Of a stretch of 64,000 nt of DNA, positions 36,895-45,911 are shown piece after piece. The stretch spans positions 1 through 64,000 of the forward strand of contig CAYNJC010000023.1 in the NCBI GenBank assembly GCA_964397565.1, in the 5' to 3' direction. The stretch's first letter is position 1, and each line of letters begins with the position of its first letter. The stretch is from JAPLST01 sp964397565. GTDB lineage: Bacteria; Auribacterota; UBA3054; JAPLST01. The position numbers and the translations under genes are program-made. The notes under the pieces were generated by a model, which was given only the letters and a program-made list of their open reading frames with translations, was not told the DNA's origin and searched no databases.

Positions 36895-38175
36895 GTGCCC
36901 GCGCTTCCCTTCCACATCATGGCCAAGCCGGCTGGGCCAGCCTGCAACTTGGTCTGCACTTACTGCTTCTACCTCGAGAAGCAGCGCATGTTTCCCGCCG
37001 GCGCGCGCTTCCGCATGTCGCCAGATGTGCTCGATGCCTTCACCCGTCAGTACATCGAGGCACAAGACACCGCCGACGTGCATTTCGCCTGGCAGGGCGG
37101 CGAGCCAACCCTGCTGGGCGTTGCATTCTTCCAGCAGGCCGTCGCCCTGCAACAAAAATACGCCAACGGCAAGCGCATCACCAATGCGCTGCAAACCAAC
37201 GGCCTGCTGCTCGATGATGCGTGGTGCGCTTTTCTGTGCCAGCACGATTTCCTGGTCGGCATCAGTATTGACGGCCCGCAGGCGTTGCATGATCACTACC
37301 GCGTGGATCGCGCGGGCAACGGCAGTTTCGCGCAGGCCGTGCAAGCCATCGAGCACATGCGCCGGCACAAGGTCGCCTTCAACTCGCTGACCGTGGTCAA
37401 CGCCGTCAACGCTGCCCATCCGCAGCGGGTCTATCGTTGTTTGAAGGAACTGGGCGTGCAGTTCATGCAGTTCATCCCGCTGGTCGAGCGCGTGCCCGGC
37501 GCGCGCGACACGCAGGCCGGCTTGACGCTGGCGGGCCCGCCGCATTTGCGCGCCAAGCACGAGGCGCGCAGCCTGCCCGAATATTGCGTCAGCGCGTCGG
37601 CCTTCGGCTCATTCCTGTGCGCCATCTTCGACGAATGGGTGCGCCGCGACGTCGGCACCACCTATGTACAACATTTCGACGTGACCCTCGGCAACGTGGT
37701 GGGTGTCGGGCCGGGCGTGTGCGTCTGCGCCCAGTATTGCGGCAATGCCATGATCATCGAACACAACGGCGATGTGTACTCATGCGATCATTTCATGTAC
37801 CCAGAATATCGCTTGGGCAGTGTGCTGACCGACACGCTGCGCGCCATGGCCGATGCTGAGTTTCAGCAGCACTTTGGCCGTGACAAATTTGATGCATTGC
37901 CGGCCGAGTGCCGCGCCTGCACCTGGCTGCGGCTATGCTACGGTGGCTGTCCCAAGCATCGCTTTCTGACGACGGCCGCCGGCCACGGTGGTCTCAATTA
38001 TTTGTGCGCCGGCTACAAGAAATTCTATGCGCACACGGCGCCGCACATGCGCGTCATGGCCGATTTATTGTCGCGCCAGCAAGCGCCGGCGAATATCATG
38101 CAAATGCTGGCCGCACAGGAACGCAGCGCAACGCCCGCGCCCGGCACACCCGCGCGCACGTGCGGCAACAGCTAG
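36895..38175 (+). CDS. Radical-SAM/SPASM sulfatase-maturating-like enzyme
   Basis: 426 residues. The radical-SAM cluster motif CNLVCTYCFYLEK (Cys17, 21, 24) and QGGEPTL and SIDGP segments are followed by a SPASM domain with cysteine sets around VCAQYCGNAMIIEHNGDVYSCDHF and CRACTWLRLCYGGCPKHR. This is the anaerobic sulfatase-maturase layout (Cys or Ser to formylglycine). GTG 36895 is chosen because homologues keep 10-15 residues (FHIMAKP) before the first cysteine. No sulfatase gene is in the window, so another peptide substrate is possible. Confidence 0.87.
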   Translation: MPALPFHIMAKPAGPACNLVCTYCFYLEKQRMFPAGARFRMSPDVLDAFTRQYIEAQDTADVHFAWQGGEPTLLGVAFFQQAVALQQKYANGKRITNALQTNGLLLDDAWCAFLCQHDFLVGISIDGPQALHDHYRVDRAGNGSFAQAVQAIEHMRRHKVAFNSLTVVNAVNAAHPQRVYRCLKELGVQFMQFIPLVERVPGARDTQAGLTLAGPPHLRAKHEARSLPEYCVSASAFGSFLCAIFDEWVRRDVGTTYVQHFDVTLGNVVGVGPGVCVCAQYCGNAMIIEHNGDVYSCDHFMYPEYRLGSVLTDTLRAMADAEFQQHFGRDKFDALPAECRACTWLRLCYGGCPKHRFLTTAAGHGGLNYLCAGYKKFYAHTAPHMRVMADLLSRQQAPANIMQMLAAQERSATPAPGTPARTCGNS

Positions 38176-38537
38176 AACTATAAGCTGTGCTGCGGCAGCA
38201 GGCAGCGCGGCACCACGGTCAGTCAGTAATTGGTGCTCGGCTGTTGGGCGTTGGCTTGGTTAGCTAAGGCAACTGCCAGATGAATTATCGCGCCGCACGA
38301 GCATGTAACGGTCATGGTGACGGCGATGGCAGTTCGCCATCGCGGCGGTACGGCGGATCAACATGCACGGGCAGCGCATCGTCGGGATAGCGCGGATGCC
38401 ATTCGCAGCAATCATCGTTGCTGGCATAGTACCTCAGCCATGTCTGGCTATCCTGCGCGCTACCCGAGCCGGTCAGATCAATGCGGTGGTCCGTCTCCGC
38501 TGCGGGCGGGAGCAGCTTGGCCGGCTCGCGCACAATG
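38176..38537. other. Intergenic region without a supported gene
   Basis: A weak open frame on the minus strand (38312-38533, GTG start, 73 codons) lacks a ribosome binding site and family resemblance. An inverted pair GATGGCAGTTCGCCATC (near 38323-38339) forms a short hairpin. Otherwise nothing seen. Confidence 0.4.
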
Positions 38538-41500
38538 TCATCGTGCAGGCACGCGTACAACGCGCGAACGGCGTCGCGTGGCAAACGCGGCTGCAACCAG
38601 CAGCAGCACCGCCATGCTGCCCGGTTCCGGCACCACAAAGAACGGATTGCTCCAGAACACGCGCGACGTGCTGTTGCCGGCACTGTCAGACACGAAGAAT
38701 TGCAGCACATATGCCGACAAAACATTCGTCAAGCCGGCCGCCGGCGTCCATGCAACCGTCTGCTCCGCATTGGAAATGTTGTGCGCACATTCGGCAACTT
38801 CGCCCGTGGTGACCGCGCTCAATGCCGCAATGCGCGTGATGAGCAGCGCAGTGCCGTCCGCAGCATCCGTTATTTTCGCCTGATTCCAAGTAATCGCGTT
38901 CGGTTGCTCGCAGATAAACGCGGTATTGCTGCCCGGCATGACCAAGGCGTCCACGCCAATGACCGGCGCGGTGTCAATCACAAAGAACGGACTGGAAAGA
39001 AACGTGCGATTGGTGCTGTTGTTGGACGAATCGCGCACGCTGAATTTCAGCACATACATGTTGCTAGTGGTAGCAAGCGCCTTGGGCGGCGTCCACGCAC
39101 GCGCACCATTATTGGCAAGATTTGTTCCGACCACAGCCACTTCCTGCGTGGTGGCCAAGGAAATAACGCTCAGGGTGGTAAGCGTAACACTGTTCCCGTC
39201 CGCTTCATCTTTCACGCGGTACGCGATCCAGCGCAGGGTGGTTGCCTTGCCCGCTTCGAGCCGCGCCCACGGATAGGGAAACACCACCGCTTCTTCGCCG
39301 ATCTCGGGCGCTTGCGTGTCAGTCCGCACATAATGTACGATCTGTGTATCAGTACTGCCGCCCGCCCACGTGGCGACCACCGTGTAGGTGTTGGTGCCTT
39401 TGGCCGGTGTGACGCTGACACGCCATGCGCCGTATTGATACGATGCGCTTGAATTATTAATGCGCACGCTGGATGGACTATTGGAACCGCCGGCGACGAC
39501 GGTGAGGTTAAACGCGGAACCGAACGGCGTGACATACCCGTCATACGGCGTAATGCCCGCAAGCGTGTTTTGATTGCTGCTGAGCATCGCGACGCGCAGG
39601 TCATACGCGGCGCTGGCGGTGTTGCCGCGCCAGTATTCAATGTTGAAATCCATGGCATTCAAAAACCCAAAGCCGGTCCTGCCGTCCTGCTCGACGCGCA
39701 CAATTATATCGCCTTGCGACAAACCATAGGTGTGCGCGATGGTGCCGGGCGAAAACGGGCAGCGGCCCACATTCACCACGCCATTCGCGTCCGTGGTAAA
39801 TGTCAGGCTGGGCGGATCACTGAATTTTTTGCCATACCAGTCTGAACTGCCGGCGCCGGCGCGGTAGATCTTGACAGTTGCGTTGGAAAGGGGCGTGCCA
39901 AAGCTGTCTCTGCAGGTCACCCAGTTTTGGGTCGGCAAGTCTTCAAGATAGACGCCAATGTTGCCGGGCGAATTCTGGTTGCCTTGCACCGCGCGACAGC
40001 CGGCGATCAAATTCATGGGCGCGGCGCTATAGCGGTCAACCATATTTTTCGGGCTGGACATCAGGCCATACCCCACATCACCGACATCCGTCGGAAAATA
40101 CACTGAATCCCACCATGGCGGACGGCACGGCAAGTAGGGTGTGCCGGTGATCAACGCGCCGTTGATGGTGATGAGGGTGTTGCTCCAATAGGAACCTTGT
40201 GGCGAATTCACGGCCGGATTATCATGGAAATTAAAGCCGTAGGTGTCAATCAAATAGCGCGCATGGCCTAATTCATGCATGAGTGAATCTTCAAAATAGA
40301 AATTTTTGTCATCGCCGATTTGATTGAACGTGGTGTATTCATTGGGATCATTCTTGCCCCACATCAAGTCAACCGTGCGATTGGTCGCGTCAGGATTGTT
40401 GCTGGCATAGCCGCCGTTAATCGGCAGCGCACCATCCGGCACAATGTTGATCTGATCCATGCGGATGCGGTCATACACGCCGCTGGGTGAGTCCAGCGGA
40501 TAGACGGCGCGTTCAAACATTTGATTCCAGCGGACAACATGACGTTGCGCCCAGTCCTCAAAACTGTTGGCCTCAATCGCCAGATTTTTTTGATACGCGT
40601 GAAACTTGTCATAGACATCTTTTTCAACCCATAAGCCGCAGGCAAGCGCATCCGTAAACACCGTGACCCGATTGTTCACTTCCGAGAATTCAGGGATCGT
40701 GTTGCTGGTGTCAATTTCACACATAAGCAGATGACGCTCAAAACGCCAGGCCCACGGCAGATCCAGCGGTGTGTGCGCGCGCGGCGCTAAGGTCACATAG
40801 CCCGACGTGAGCACGGTGCCGTCAAAATACCATGTGTACGGCACATTGGCATAGGTGGTGGTACTGAAATTCTTGATGAACGCGCGCCAAGTGATGACTT
40901 GGTCCACGGCCGGCCAGCCGTCGTGCCGCGGATTGGCGCTGCCCCAGACAAACGGCTGGGACGGAAAGCGCTGAATCCAGCCAACATCGAGATCGTTGTC
41001 ATTGGCAAGAATAACTTCCAGCGAACCATTCAGCCGCACGGAGCCTTCGGCTTCGACGGTCTTGGTGTCTATGGCAATATAGTAGGCCTTGCCGCCCGTG
41101 GCGGGAAAAGAAAGCCAACTGGCGGTGCCGCCGCCGCTGTTGTCATCCGCCGCCAATTGCACCAAAGTAGAAAGTGTCTGCCCGGTGTACACGGCCAGCA
41201 CGGTGTCACACGCGCTGCCGATGGTGTCCAGCACCATGGTGCCGGCGCTGGTCGGGGTCCATTTCCACCACACCGAATGAAACGGCCCGCCGCTGCCATG
41301 CGCCGGCTCATTTGTCTCCGCTGTCGCCAGGCGCGTTGAGCTTGATGCCGCGATGGAATTGCCACTGAGCGTGGTGGCGGTGGCAAACATATCGTTGGTG
41401 GGCGGTGCGGGCGCGGTGAGGTACCAGTTTAGGGCAAGCGCGCCGCTCGCGCCGCCATACCCGTCAACCGCGATGTAATACTGCGTGCCGGGCACCACAT

Positions 41501-41879
41501 CATTGACCGAGTTGGAACTTGTGACGGTGGCGTTTTGCGGGTCATCGTCATTTTGCGCAAGCTGGACCAGCGTGGCCAGCGTGGCGCCCGTGTACGTCGC
41601 CATGATGGTGTCAAAGGGACTGCCCATGGTCGTGATCGTAAACGTGCCGGAGGAGGGCGCAGTCCATTTCCACCAGACCGAATGATACGGTCCTTGACTC
41701 GCATAATGCGCCGGCTCACCCGGTTCACTCGTGGCATCAATGCTCGTGCCCGAATCGGCGCCGCTGACGCCGGAAATTGCCGTGGCGTTGGTGAACATAT
41801 CGTTGACCGGTGCTGCAAACAAGGGCGAGCCAAAGGAAACAAGTGCTGCCATGAAGCCAAACGCTAAAGGTCGGTACAT
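38538..41879 (-). CDS. Large secreted PEP-CTERM protein with HELGH metallopeptidase-like motif
   Basis: 1113 residues. Signal peptide (AFGFMAALVSFGSPLFA). Two tandem domains of about 120-130 residues each start APVNDMFTNATAISG and PTNDMFATATTLSG and carry GEPAHYAS..GPYHSVWWKWTAP, the pre-peptidase-C-like type common in PVC bacteria. A CARDB-like domain follows (TSNTIPEFSEVNN). A central region of about 300 residues contains DSLMHELGHARYL with zinc-type His535 and His539. Three or more Ig-like beta domains and the tail VPEPGSMAVLLLVAAAF-TRRRSRV end it. ATG 41879 is fixed by the promoter and signal peptide. A surface protease is likely but the third zinc ligand is not identified. Confidence 0.85.
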   Translation of the reverse strand: MYRPLAFGFMAALVSFGSPLFAAPVNDMFTNATAISGVSGADSGTSIDATSEPGEPAHYASQGPYHSVWWKWTAPSSGTFTITTMGSPFDTIMATYTGATLATLVQLAQNDDDPQNATVTSSNSVNDVVPGTQYYIAVDGYGGASGALALNWYLTAPAPPTNDMFATATTLSGNSIAASSSTRLATAETNEPAHGSGGPFHSVWWKWTPTSAGTMVLDTIGSACDTVLAVYTGQTLSTLVQLAADDNSGGGTASWLSFPATGGKAYYIAIDTKTVEAEGSVRLNGSLEVILANDNDLDVGWIQRFPSQPFVWGSANPRHDGWPAVDQVITWRAFIKNFSTTTYANVPYTWYFDGTVLTSGYVTLAPRAHTPLDLPWAWRFERHLLMCEIDTSNTIPEFSEVNNRVTVFTDALACGLWVEKDVYDKFHAYQKNLAIEANSFEDWAQRHVVRWNQMFERAVYPLDSPSGVYDRIRMDQINIVPDGALPINGGYASNNPDATNRTVDLMWGKNDPNEYTTFNQIGDDKNFYFEDSLMHELGHARYLIDTYGFNFHDNPAVNSPQGSYWSNTLITINGALITGTPYLPCRPPWWDSVYFPTDVGDVGYGLMSSPKNMVDRYSAAPMNLIAGCRAVQGNQNSPGNIGVYLEDLPTQNWVTCRDSFGTPLSNATVKIYRAGAGSSDWYGKKFSDPPSLTFTTDANGVVNVGRCPFSPGTIAHTYGLSQGDIIVRVEQDGRTGFGFLNAMDFNIEYWRGNTASAAYDLRVAMLSSNQNTLAGITPYDGYVTPFGSAFNLTVVAGGSNSPSSVRINNSSASYQYGAWRVSVTPAKGTNTYTVVATWAGGSTDTQIVHYVRTDTQAPEIGEEAVVFPYPWARLEAGKATTLRWIAYRVKDEADGNSVTLTTLSVISLATTQEVAVVGTNLANNGARAWTPPKALATTSNMYVLKFSVRDSSNNSTNRTFLSSPFFVIDTAPVIGVDALVMPGSNTAFICEQPNAITWNQAKITDAADGTALLITRIAALSAVTTGEVAECAHNISNAEQTVAWTPAAGLTNVLSAYVLQFFVSDSAGNSTSRVFWSNPFFVVPEPGSMAVLLLVAAAFATRRRSRVVRVPAR

Positions 41880-41899
41880 AAAAAACTCACTAAAAGTGT

Positions 41900-41924
41900 T
41901 ATATACTACTATTATTAGTATATA
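41900..41924. promoter_or_regulatory. Inverted repeat over the -10 box
   Basis: TATATACTA (41900-41908) pairs with TAGTATATA (41916-41924) around a 7-nt centre. It covers the -10 box of the large secreted protein and could be a regulator site. Confidence 0.5.
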
Positions 41925-41945
41925 GCATTTGTGTAACGGTGTCAA
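41917..41945 (-). promoter_or_regulatory. Promoter of the large secreted protein
   Basis: Minus strand TTGACA (41945-41940), 17 nt, TATACT (41922-41917). The RNA start is near 41910, which excludes an upstream frame extension to 42023. Confidence 0.85.
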
Positions 41946-41977
41946 ATGAGGAAGTGTTCGTTTTCCATCTGACGTCG

Positions 41978-42349
41978 ATGAAAAACAAAATCGCATCGTT
42001 GGCTTGCATGACAGCTTGGACATTGCTGGTCGTCCTTCTGAGCGCTTGGTTTTCTGTGCCTAGATGGCGATGGCGACTGACTACGCCTGACCTAGTCGTG
42101 CTTGTGCTCATGCCGGCGGGGGCATTCTTATCGGCTTTGCCCGGCGTCTCGCCGCGCTGGTTCGCATATAGCGCAGTGCTGTACGCGGCATTCTACATGC
42201 GGCTACACGCCCATCACATTTTCGGAATATCGCCATCGTGGGGATTGGACGATGGTGTCCTGATCTACGTCGTGCCCCTCATGCTTGCGGCAGCGTTGGC
42301 TGTGGCTTGTGCCAGTGCTGCGTGGTTGCGCCCGCGCATTGCGGGTTGA
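41978..42349 (+). CDS. Small hypothetical membrane protein
   Basis: 123 residues with three or four predicted membrane helices (WTLLVVLLSAWF, DLVVLVLMPAGAFLSAL, WFAYSAVLYAAFYMRL, YVVPLMLAAALAVACASAAWL). Family not recognised. It is divergent from the large secreted protein and followed by a terminator-like hairpin, which supports a real gene, but there is no Shine-Dalgarno sequence before ATG 41978. Confidence 0.55.
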   Translation: MKNKIASLACMTAWTLLVVLLSAWFSVPRWRWRLTTPDLVVLVLMPAGAFLSALPGVSPRWFAYSAVLYAAFYMRLHAHHIFGISPSWGLDDGVLIYVVPLMLAAALAVACASAAWLRPRIAG

Positions 42350-42369
42350 GTTCGCGTCGCGCGCTGCGA

Positions 42370-42389
42370 AGTGCCTGCGGGCATTTTTT
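42370..42389 (+). terminator. Possible terminator after the membrane protein
   Basis: Short stem TGCC/GGCA extended by weaker pairs, loop TGCG, then six T. It lies about 20 bp after the stop at 42349. Confidence 0.45.
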
Positions 42390-42530
42390 CCTGCCGACAT
42401 CCCCAGGTAGGGCGGCGGGGTTGGTGCTGCCGCTCCCCGCCTGTCCCCGCCGTTGGCGGGACGGTGGAAGCAGAGATTGGCCGCAAGGCCGGCGGCGTCA
42501 CCGGGTGCTCAATCTTCTTCAGCCACGCCG

Positions 42531-42552
42531 CGAGGGCGTGGGGGTCTCTGCG
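42531..42552. repeat. 22-bp dispersed repeat, copy 1
   Basis: CGAGGGCGTGGGGGTCTCTG with its last two bases CG; it recurs with one change at 51749-51770. The 42390-42670 stretch holds no gene. Confidence 0.6.
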
Positions 42553-42670
42553 CACCCACCCACCCGCCCAACCCGCGTGCGCGCGTGCGTTCGTCATGTT
42601 TGCTGGGGCTGCCTTGGCTTCTGTGTTTGCACCGCCGGATCTGGGTGTATGCCGGGAAATCGCCCGCCAT

Positions 42671-42695
42671 ACATTATCGCGCCGCGCGATAATGT
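42671..42695. promoter_or_regulatory. 25-bp palindrome upstream of nrdR
   Basis: Two perfect 11-bp arms (ACATTATCGCG and CGCGATAATGT) around CCG. It lies just above the nrdR -35 box and has no U-tract, so an operator is more likely than a terminator. It does not match the known NrdR box. Confidence 0.65.
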
Positions 42696-42701
42696 TGGCA
42701 G

Positions 42702-42730
42702 TTGTATTTTGCTCTGCCTTTGCGTATAAT
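42702..42730 (+). promoter_or_regulatory. Promoter of nrdR
   Basis: TTGTAT (42702-42707), 17 nt, TATAAT (42725-42730). The RNA start is near 42737. Confidence 0.6.
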
Positions 42731-42782
42731 ACAAAACATCACTGTAGCGGCGTAGTATGTAACCCGACACGAGACCTGCTCC

Positions 42783-43244
42783 ATGATCTGCCCCAAATGT
42801 GGATATTCGGAAGACAAAGTTGTGGATTCGCGCAGTGCCCACAATGGCCGTGCGATACGGCGGCGGCGCGAATGTCTTGGCTGCGCCTATCGGTTTACGA
42901 CCTATGAAGTCATTGAGGCGCCACTACAAGTAATCAAGCGCGACGGCAGCCGCCAGGATTTCAGCAAAGAAAAACTGATCAACGGTTTGCGGCGCGCATG
43001 CCACAAACGGCCGGTCAGCATCAAAGTATTGGAAGACTTGGTTGACGGGATTCTCAATCACTTCGAGCAGCAGCACATGCGCGAAGTCGAGGCACGCCTG
43101 GTCGGCAACATGGTGATGGAGCGCCTGCGCGAACTGGATGGCGTGGCGTATGTGCGCTTCGCCTCGGTCTATCGTGAATTCAAGGATGTCAATGAATTCA
43201 TGGACGAGGCCCGCAAAGTGCAAGCCGCCACGGCAGCCGAGTAA
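42783..43244 (+). CDS. nrdR: Transcription repressor NrdR
   Basis: 153 residues, full length. A zinc ribbon (Cys3, Cys6, Cys31, Cys34) is followed by RRRRECLGCAYRFTTYE and an ATP-cone (VIKRDGSRQDFSKEKLINGL). NrdR represses ribonucleotide reductase genes when bound to dATP. Here it heads a transcript whose next gene is a ribonucleotide-reductase-like protein (20 bp later). Confidence 0.96.
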   Translation: MICPKCGYSEDKVVDSRSAHNGRAIRRRRECLGCAYRFTTYEVIEAPLQVIKRDGSRQDFSKEKLINGLRRACHKRPVSIKVLEDLVDGILNHFEQQHMREVEARLVGNMVMERLRELDGVAYVRFASVYREFKDVNEFMDEARKVQAATAAE

Positions 43245-43264
43245 CCGACCGCGGCGGCACCGTT

Positions 43265-45121
43265 ATGGCACGAGTCGCACTCACGCATGTGTGTAAACGC
43301 GACGGGCGTCTCGTGCCGTTCGAGCGACAGCACTTGGTGCGCAGCATTCAAGCGGCCGCCGAGAGCGCGGCCGTCTCGTCCGCGGTGTTTGCCCAGGAAC
43401 TGGCCGACGCCGTCATTATGCACCTCGAACAGAGCTTTCCCACGACAGCTCCCACTACCGCCGCAATCGCGGAAGCGATTGAGACCGTCTTGCTGGGCGT
43501 GAATTTGCGCACCGCCGCCGAGGCCTATCGCGCCTATCGCGCCGCGCGCGACCACAGTCGCATGCACTGCACGGTCGTCAAACTGCTGCAGCCATCCTTG
43601 TTCGCGGCCGACTTGGCCCTGCACGTCGCGTTTGACGGCAGCCAGCGCACCGCCGCTTGGGATCGCACGCGCATTGTGCACGCGCTCGAACGCGAGGCGC
43701 ACATCGCGCGCCGCGTCGCGGAAGATATCGCGCGCGCCGTCGAGGAGCGTCTGCTGTCGTCCGATCTGCGGCGCGTCACCACCACCTTGATTCGCGCCCT
43801 GGTCGACAACGAACTGCTGGCCCGCGGCTTCACGGCATCATTGCGGCAACGTAGCGCCGTCGCCGTCCCCTTTGCCGATGTTGATCACGCCGTGCAGGCC
43901 GGCGCACCGTTGGCACAGACCATCGGACGGCAGGTCACGCGCACCTATGCGCTGGCACGTATTTATTCCGATGACGTCGCCGACGCGCACGAGCGCGGCA
44001 TGCTCGCGTTGGATTGCCTGGATCATCCCGCCGGTGTCTACAGCGTGCTGCAGCCCTTTCCGCGCGCGCAGACGCACCTGCGGGAAACATTTCAGCATTT
44101 GCAGAATGGATTGCTCGCGTGCGTCGCCTACTCGGTGGCGGATCTGCCCGCCACACTGCCGCTGTTGCATGAGGCCCTGACGTGGTTGCCGCCGCTCAAT
44201 CGTGGCCAGCGCGTCACGTATGAGGTCGCCGCGGATGCAGCCGGCATGCTGGAGCTGGGCCTGCGCGACCTGCCGCCACGCCCGGATGTTGTCTTTCAAC
44301 TGCAGGGTCTACCCACCGAACGGGCCGTGCTGCTCGCCGCCTTGCTGGCCCTGCATCAGCGTGGCTGGGGCGTCGCGTGGTCGGCACAGCCGGCGTTGCA
44401 CACCTGGCACAGCCACTGCACCCTCAATCTGCCACAGGCTGTGTATCGCGCGCGGCAACGCGACCTCGACGGCGTCATTGAGGAATTGTATCGCGCGCTC
44501 GAACTGGCGGTGCAGGCCTGCCATCAACGCGCACTGTATTTGCGCACGCAGTCCGGCAGCACGGCCGGTACGGCGCAGCATGCCGCCCTGGATATCGCCG
44601 GTTTGGACAGCGCAATTGCGATTCTGACCGGCGCCGGCATCTTTGACCGCGGGGAAAGCCGCGCCTGCTTGCGCGTGCTGTTGGGCGCGCTGCACGCGAG
44701 TGTGCAACACGCCACGCAGCATGACGGCGTGCAGACCCGGCTGGTGGTGGGCGAACCGTTGGCGTGCGGCAAGCGGCTGGCGGCGGTCGACCAAAGCTTG
44801 TTCCCCGAATTGTTTGGCTTCTTGGCGTTGCATCCGGATGCGCTCGAACCAATCATCCCGGCCTACCGGCCCGTGGAAATCTGCGTGGAAGCCAGCAGCC
44901 AACCCGCCCAAGTGGTGCAGCAGTTTCAGACGCTGCAGCGCTTTTTTGATTGTGGCTGCTTGCCGCTGGCCATCGATCCCGCGGCGCCGCCTGATGTGGC
45001 GGCGTTGTTCGCCGCATTGCTCGATGCTGGCTGTCGCTTTAGCGTGTCGGCCCAAGCCGCCACCGCACCCGCGGCGGGCGCGACCACGACGGGCCAGCCG
45101 GAACTGCCACAGTTGGCATGA
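43265..45121 (+). CDS. ATP-cone protein resembling anaerobic ribonucleotide reductase without its radical site
   Basis: 618 residues. Residues 3-95 form an ATP-cone (VCKRDGRLVPFERQHLVRSIQAAAESA), and residues about 120-215 look like a second, weaker one. After that, YSDDVADAHERGMLALDCLDHPAGVYSVL matches the YSPDVAEAHLRGDIHIHDL entry into the class III (NrdD) barrel. The glycyl-radical loop, the C-terminal zinc cysteines and the active-site cysteines of NrdD are not seen, and the tail is Ala/Pro/Thr-rich. It is probably a catalytically dead, nucleotide-sensing relative working with NrdR. It overlaps ispD by 4 bp (ATGA). Confidence 0.72.
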   Translation: MARVALTHVCKRDGRLVPFERQHLVRSIQAAAESAAVSSAVFAQELADAVIMHLEQSFPTTAPTTAAIAEAIETVLLGVNLRTAAEAYRAYRAARDHSRMHCTVVKLLQPSLFAADLALHVAFDGSQRTAAWDRTRIVHALEREAHIARRVAEDIARAVEERLLSSDLRRVTTTLIRALVDNELLARGFTASLRQRSAVAVPFADVDHAVQAGAPLAQTIGRQVTRTYALARIYSDDVADAHERGMLALDCLDHPAGVYSVLQPFPRAQTHLRETFQHLQNGLLACVAYSVADLPATLPLLHEALTWLPPLNRGQRVTYEVAADAAGMLELGLRDLPPRPDVVFQLQGLPTERAVLLAALLALHQRGWGVAWSAQPALHTWHSHCTLNLPQAVYRARQRDLDGVIEELYRALELAVQACHQRALYLRTQSGSTAGTAQHAALDIAGLDSAIAILTGAGIFDRGESRACLRVLLGALHASVQHATQHDGVQTRLVVGEPLACGKRLAAVDQSLFPELFGFLALHPDALEPIIPAYRPVEICVEASSQPAQVVQQFQTLQRFFDCGCLPLAIDPAAPPDVAALFAALLDAGCRFSVSAQAATAPAAGATTTGQPELPQLA

Positions 45122-45855
45122 CCGCGGTCGCACTCATTCCCGCCGCCGGCACATCCCAGCGCATGGGGTTTTCAAAATTACTGACGCCGCTGGCCGGCGT
45201 GCCGGTGTTGCTGCGCACGTTGGGCACCCTTGCCGGCGTTGAGGCCTTTCAGCAGATCATTGTCGCCGTGCAACCCGGCAGCGAGGCGGAGGTCACCGCA
45301 CTGCTGGCCAAAGCGCCGGGGTGGGCGCGGCGGGTGCGGGTCATCGCCGGTGGCGCCACCCGCGTGCATTCCGTCTGGCACGCACTACAGGCGGTGGATG
45401 GCACGCCCGACCTGGTTGCCGTACACGACGGCGCGCGCCCCTTTGTCACCCCGGCCGTTATCCACGCCGCGCTCGACACCGCGCTGCAGATGGGTGGTGC
45501 GCTGGTTGCCACACCGGTCATTCCAACGATCAAAAGCGTCAATGCCACGCGCTGCGTCAAGGCGACCCTGGATCGCACCACACTGTGGGCCGCGGCCACG
45601 CCGCAAGTCTTTCGTTTTCGCGCCTTTGTCACCGCCTATGAGCGCCTTTGGTGTCACACGCAGGATGTCAGCGCCATCACCGACGATTGTCAGATTTTCG
45701 AATTGGATGGCGGCACCATTCGGATTGTCGAAAGCAACCCGGAGAATATCAAAATTACAACCCCGCTCGACTGGCGTGTCGCCGAACTGCTGGCCGGCGC
45801 GCCGGCGCCGGCTGCCCCTGATTCTGGCGTCTCCGCAGCAATCCCGCGTTCGTAA
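45118..45855 (+). CDS. ispD: 2-C-methyl-D-erythritol 4-phosphate cytidylyltransferase
   Basis: 245 residues. It attaches CMP to MEP in the non-mevalonate isoprenoid pathway. IPAAGTSQRMGFSK, AGGATRVHSVWHAL, VAVHDGARPFV, and a late DDCQIFELDGGTIRIVESNPENIKITTPLD are IspD signatures. Coupled to the preceding gene. The last 20 residues (after WRVAELL) are an unconserved tail. Confidence 0.95.
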   Translation: MTAVALIPAAGTSQRMGFSKLLTPLAGVPVLLRTLGTLAGVEAFQQIIVAVQPGSEAEVTALLAKAPGWARRVRVIAGGATRVHSVWHALQAVDGTPDLVAVHDGARPFVTPAVIHAALDTALQMGGALVATPVIPTIKSVNATRCVKATLDRTTLWAAATPQVFRFRAFVTAYERLWCHTQDVSAITDDCQIFELDGGTIRIVESNPENIKITTPLDWRVAELLAGAPAPAAPDSGVSAAIPRS

Positions 45856-45911
45856 AGAGGGTCGGGGATTTCCGGCTGTACGTCCTCCTTGCTCTTGCCG
45901 GTCTTCCCGGG

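Noticed and set aside
38312..38533. 73-codon frame on the minus strand after the large secreted protein
   Set aside because: GTG start without ribosome site, no family resemblance, and part of the same frame runs on as a shadow of the upstream gene. Not excluded but not supportable.
43265..45121. Active anaerobic ribonucleotide reductase
   Set aside because: The glycyl-radical loop, zinc cysteines and active-site cysteines expected in NrdD are not seen.
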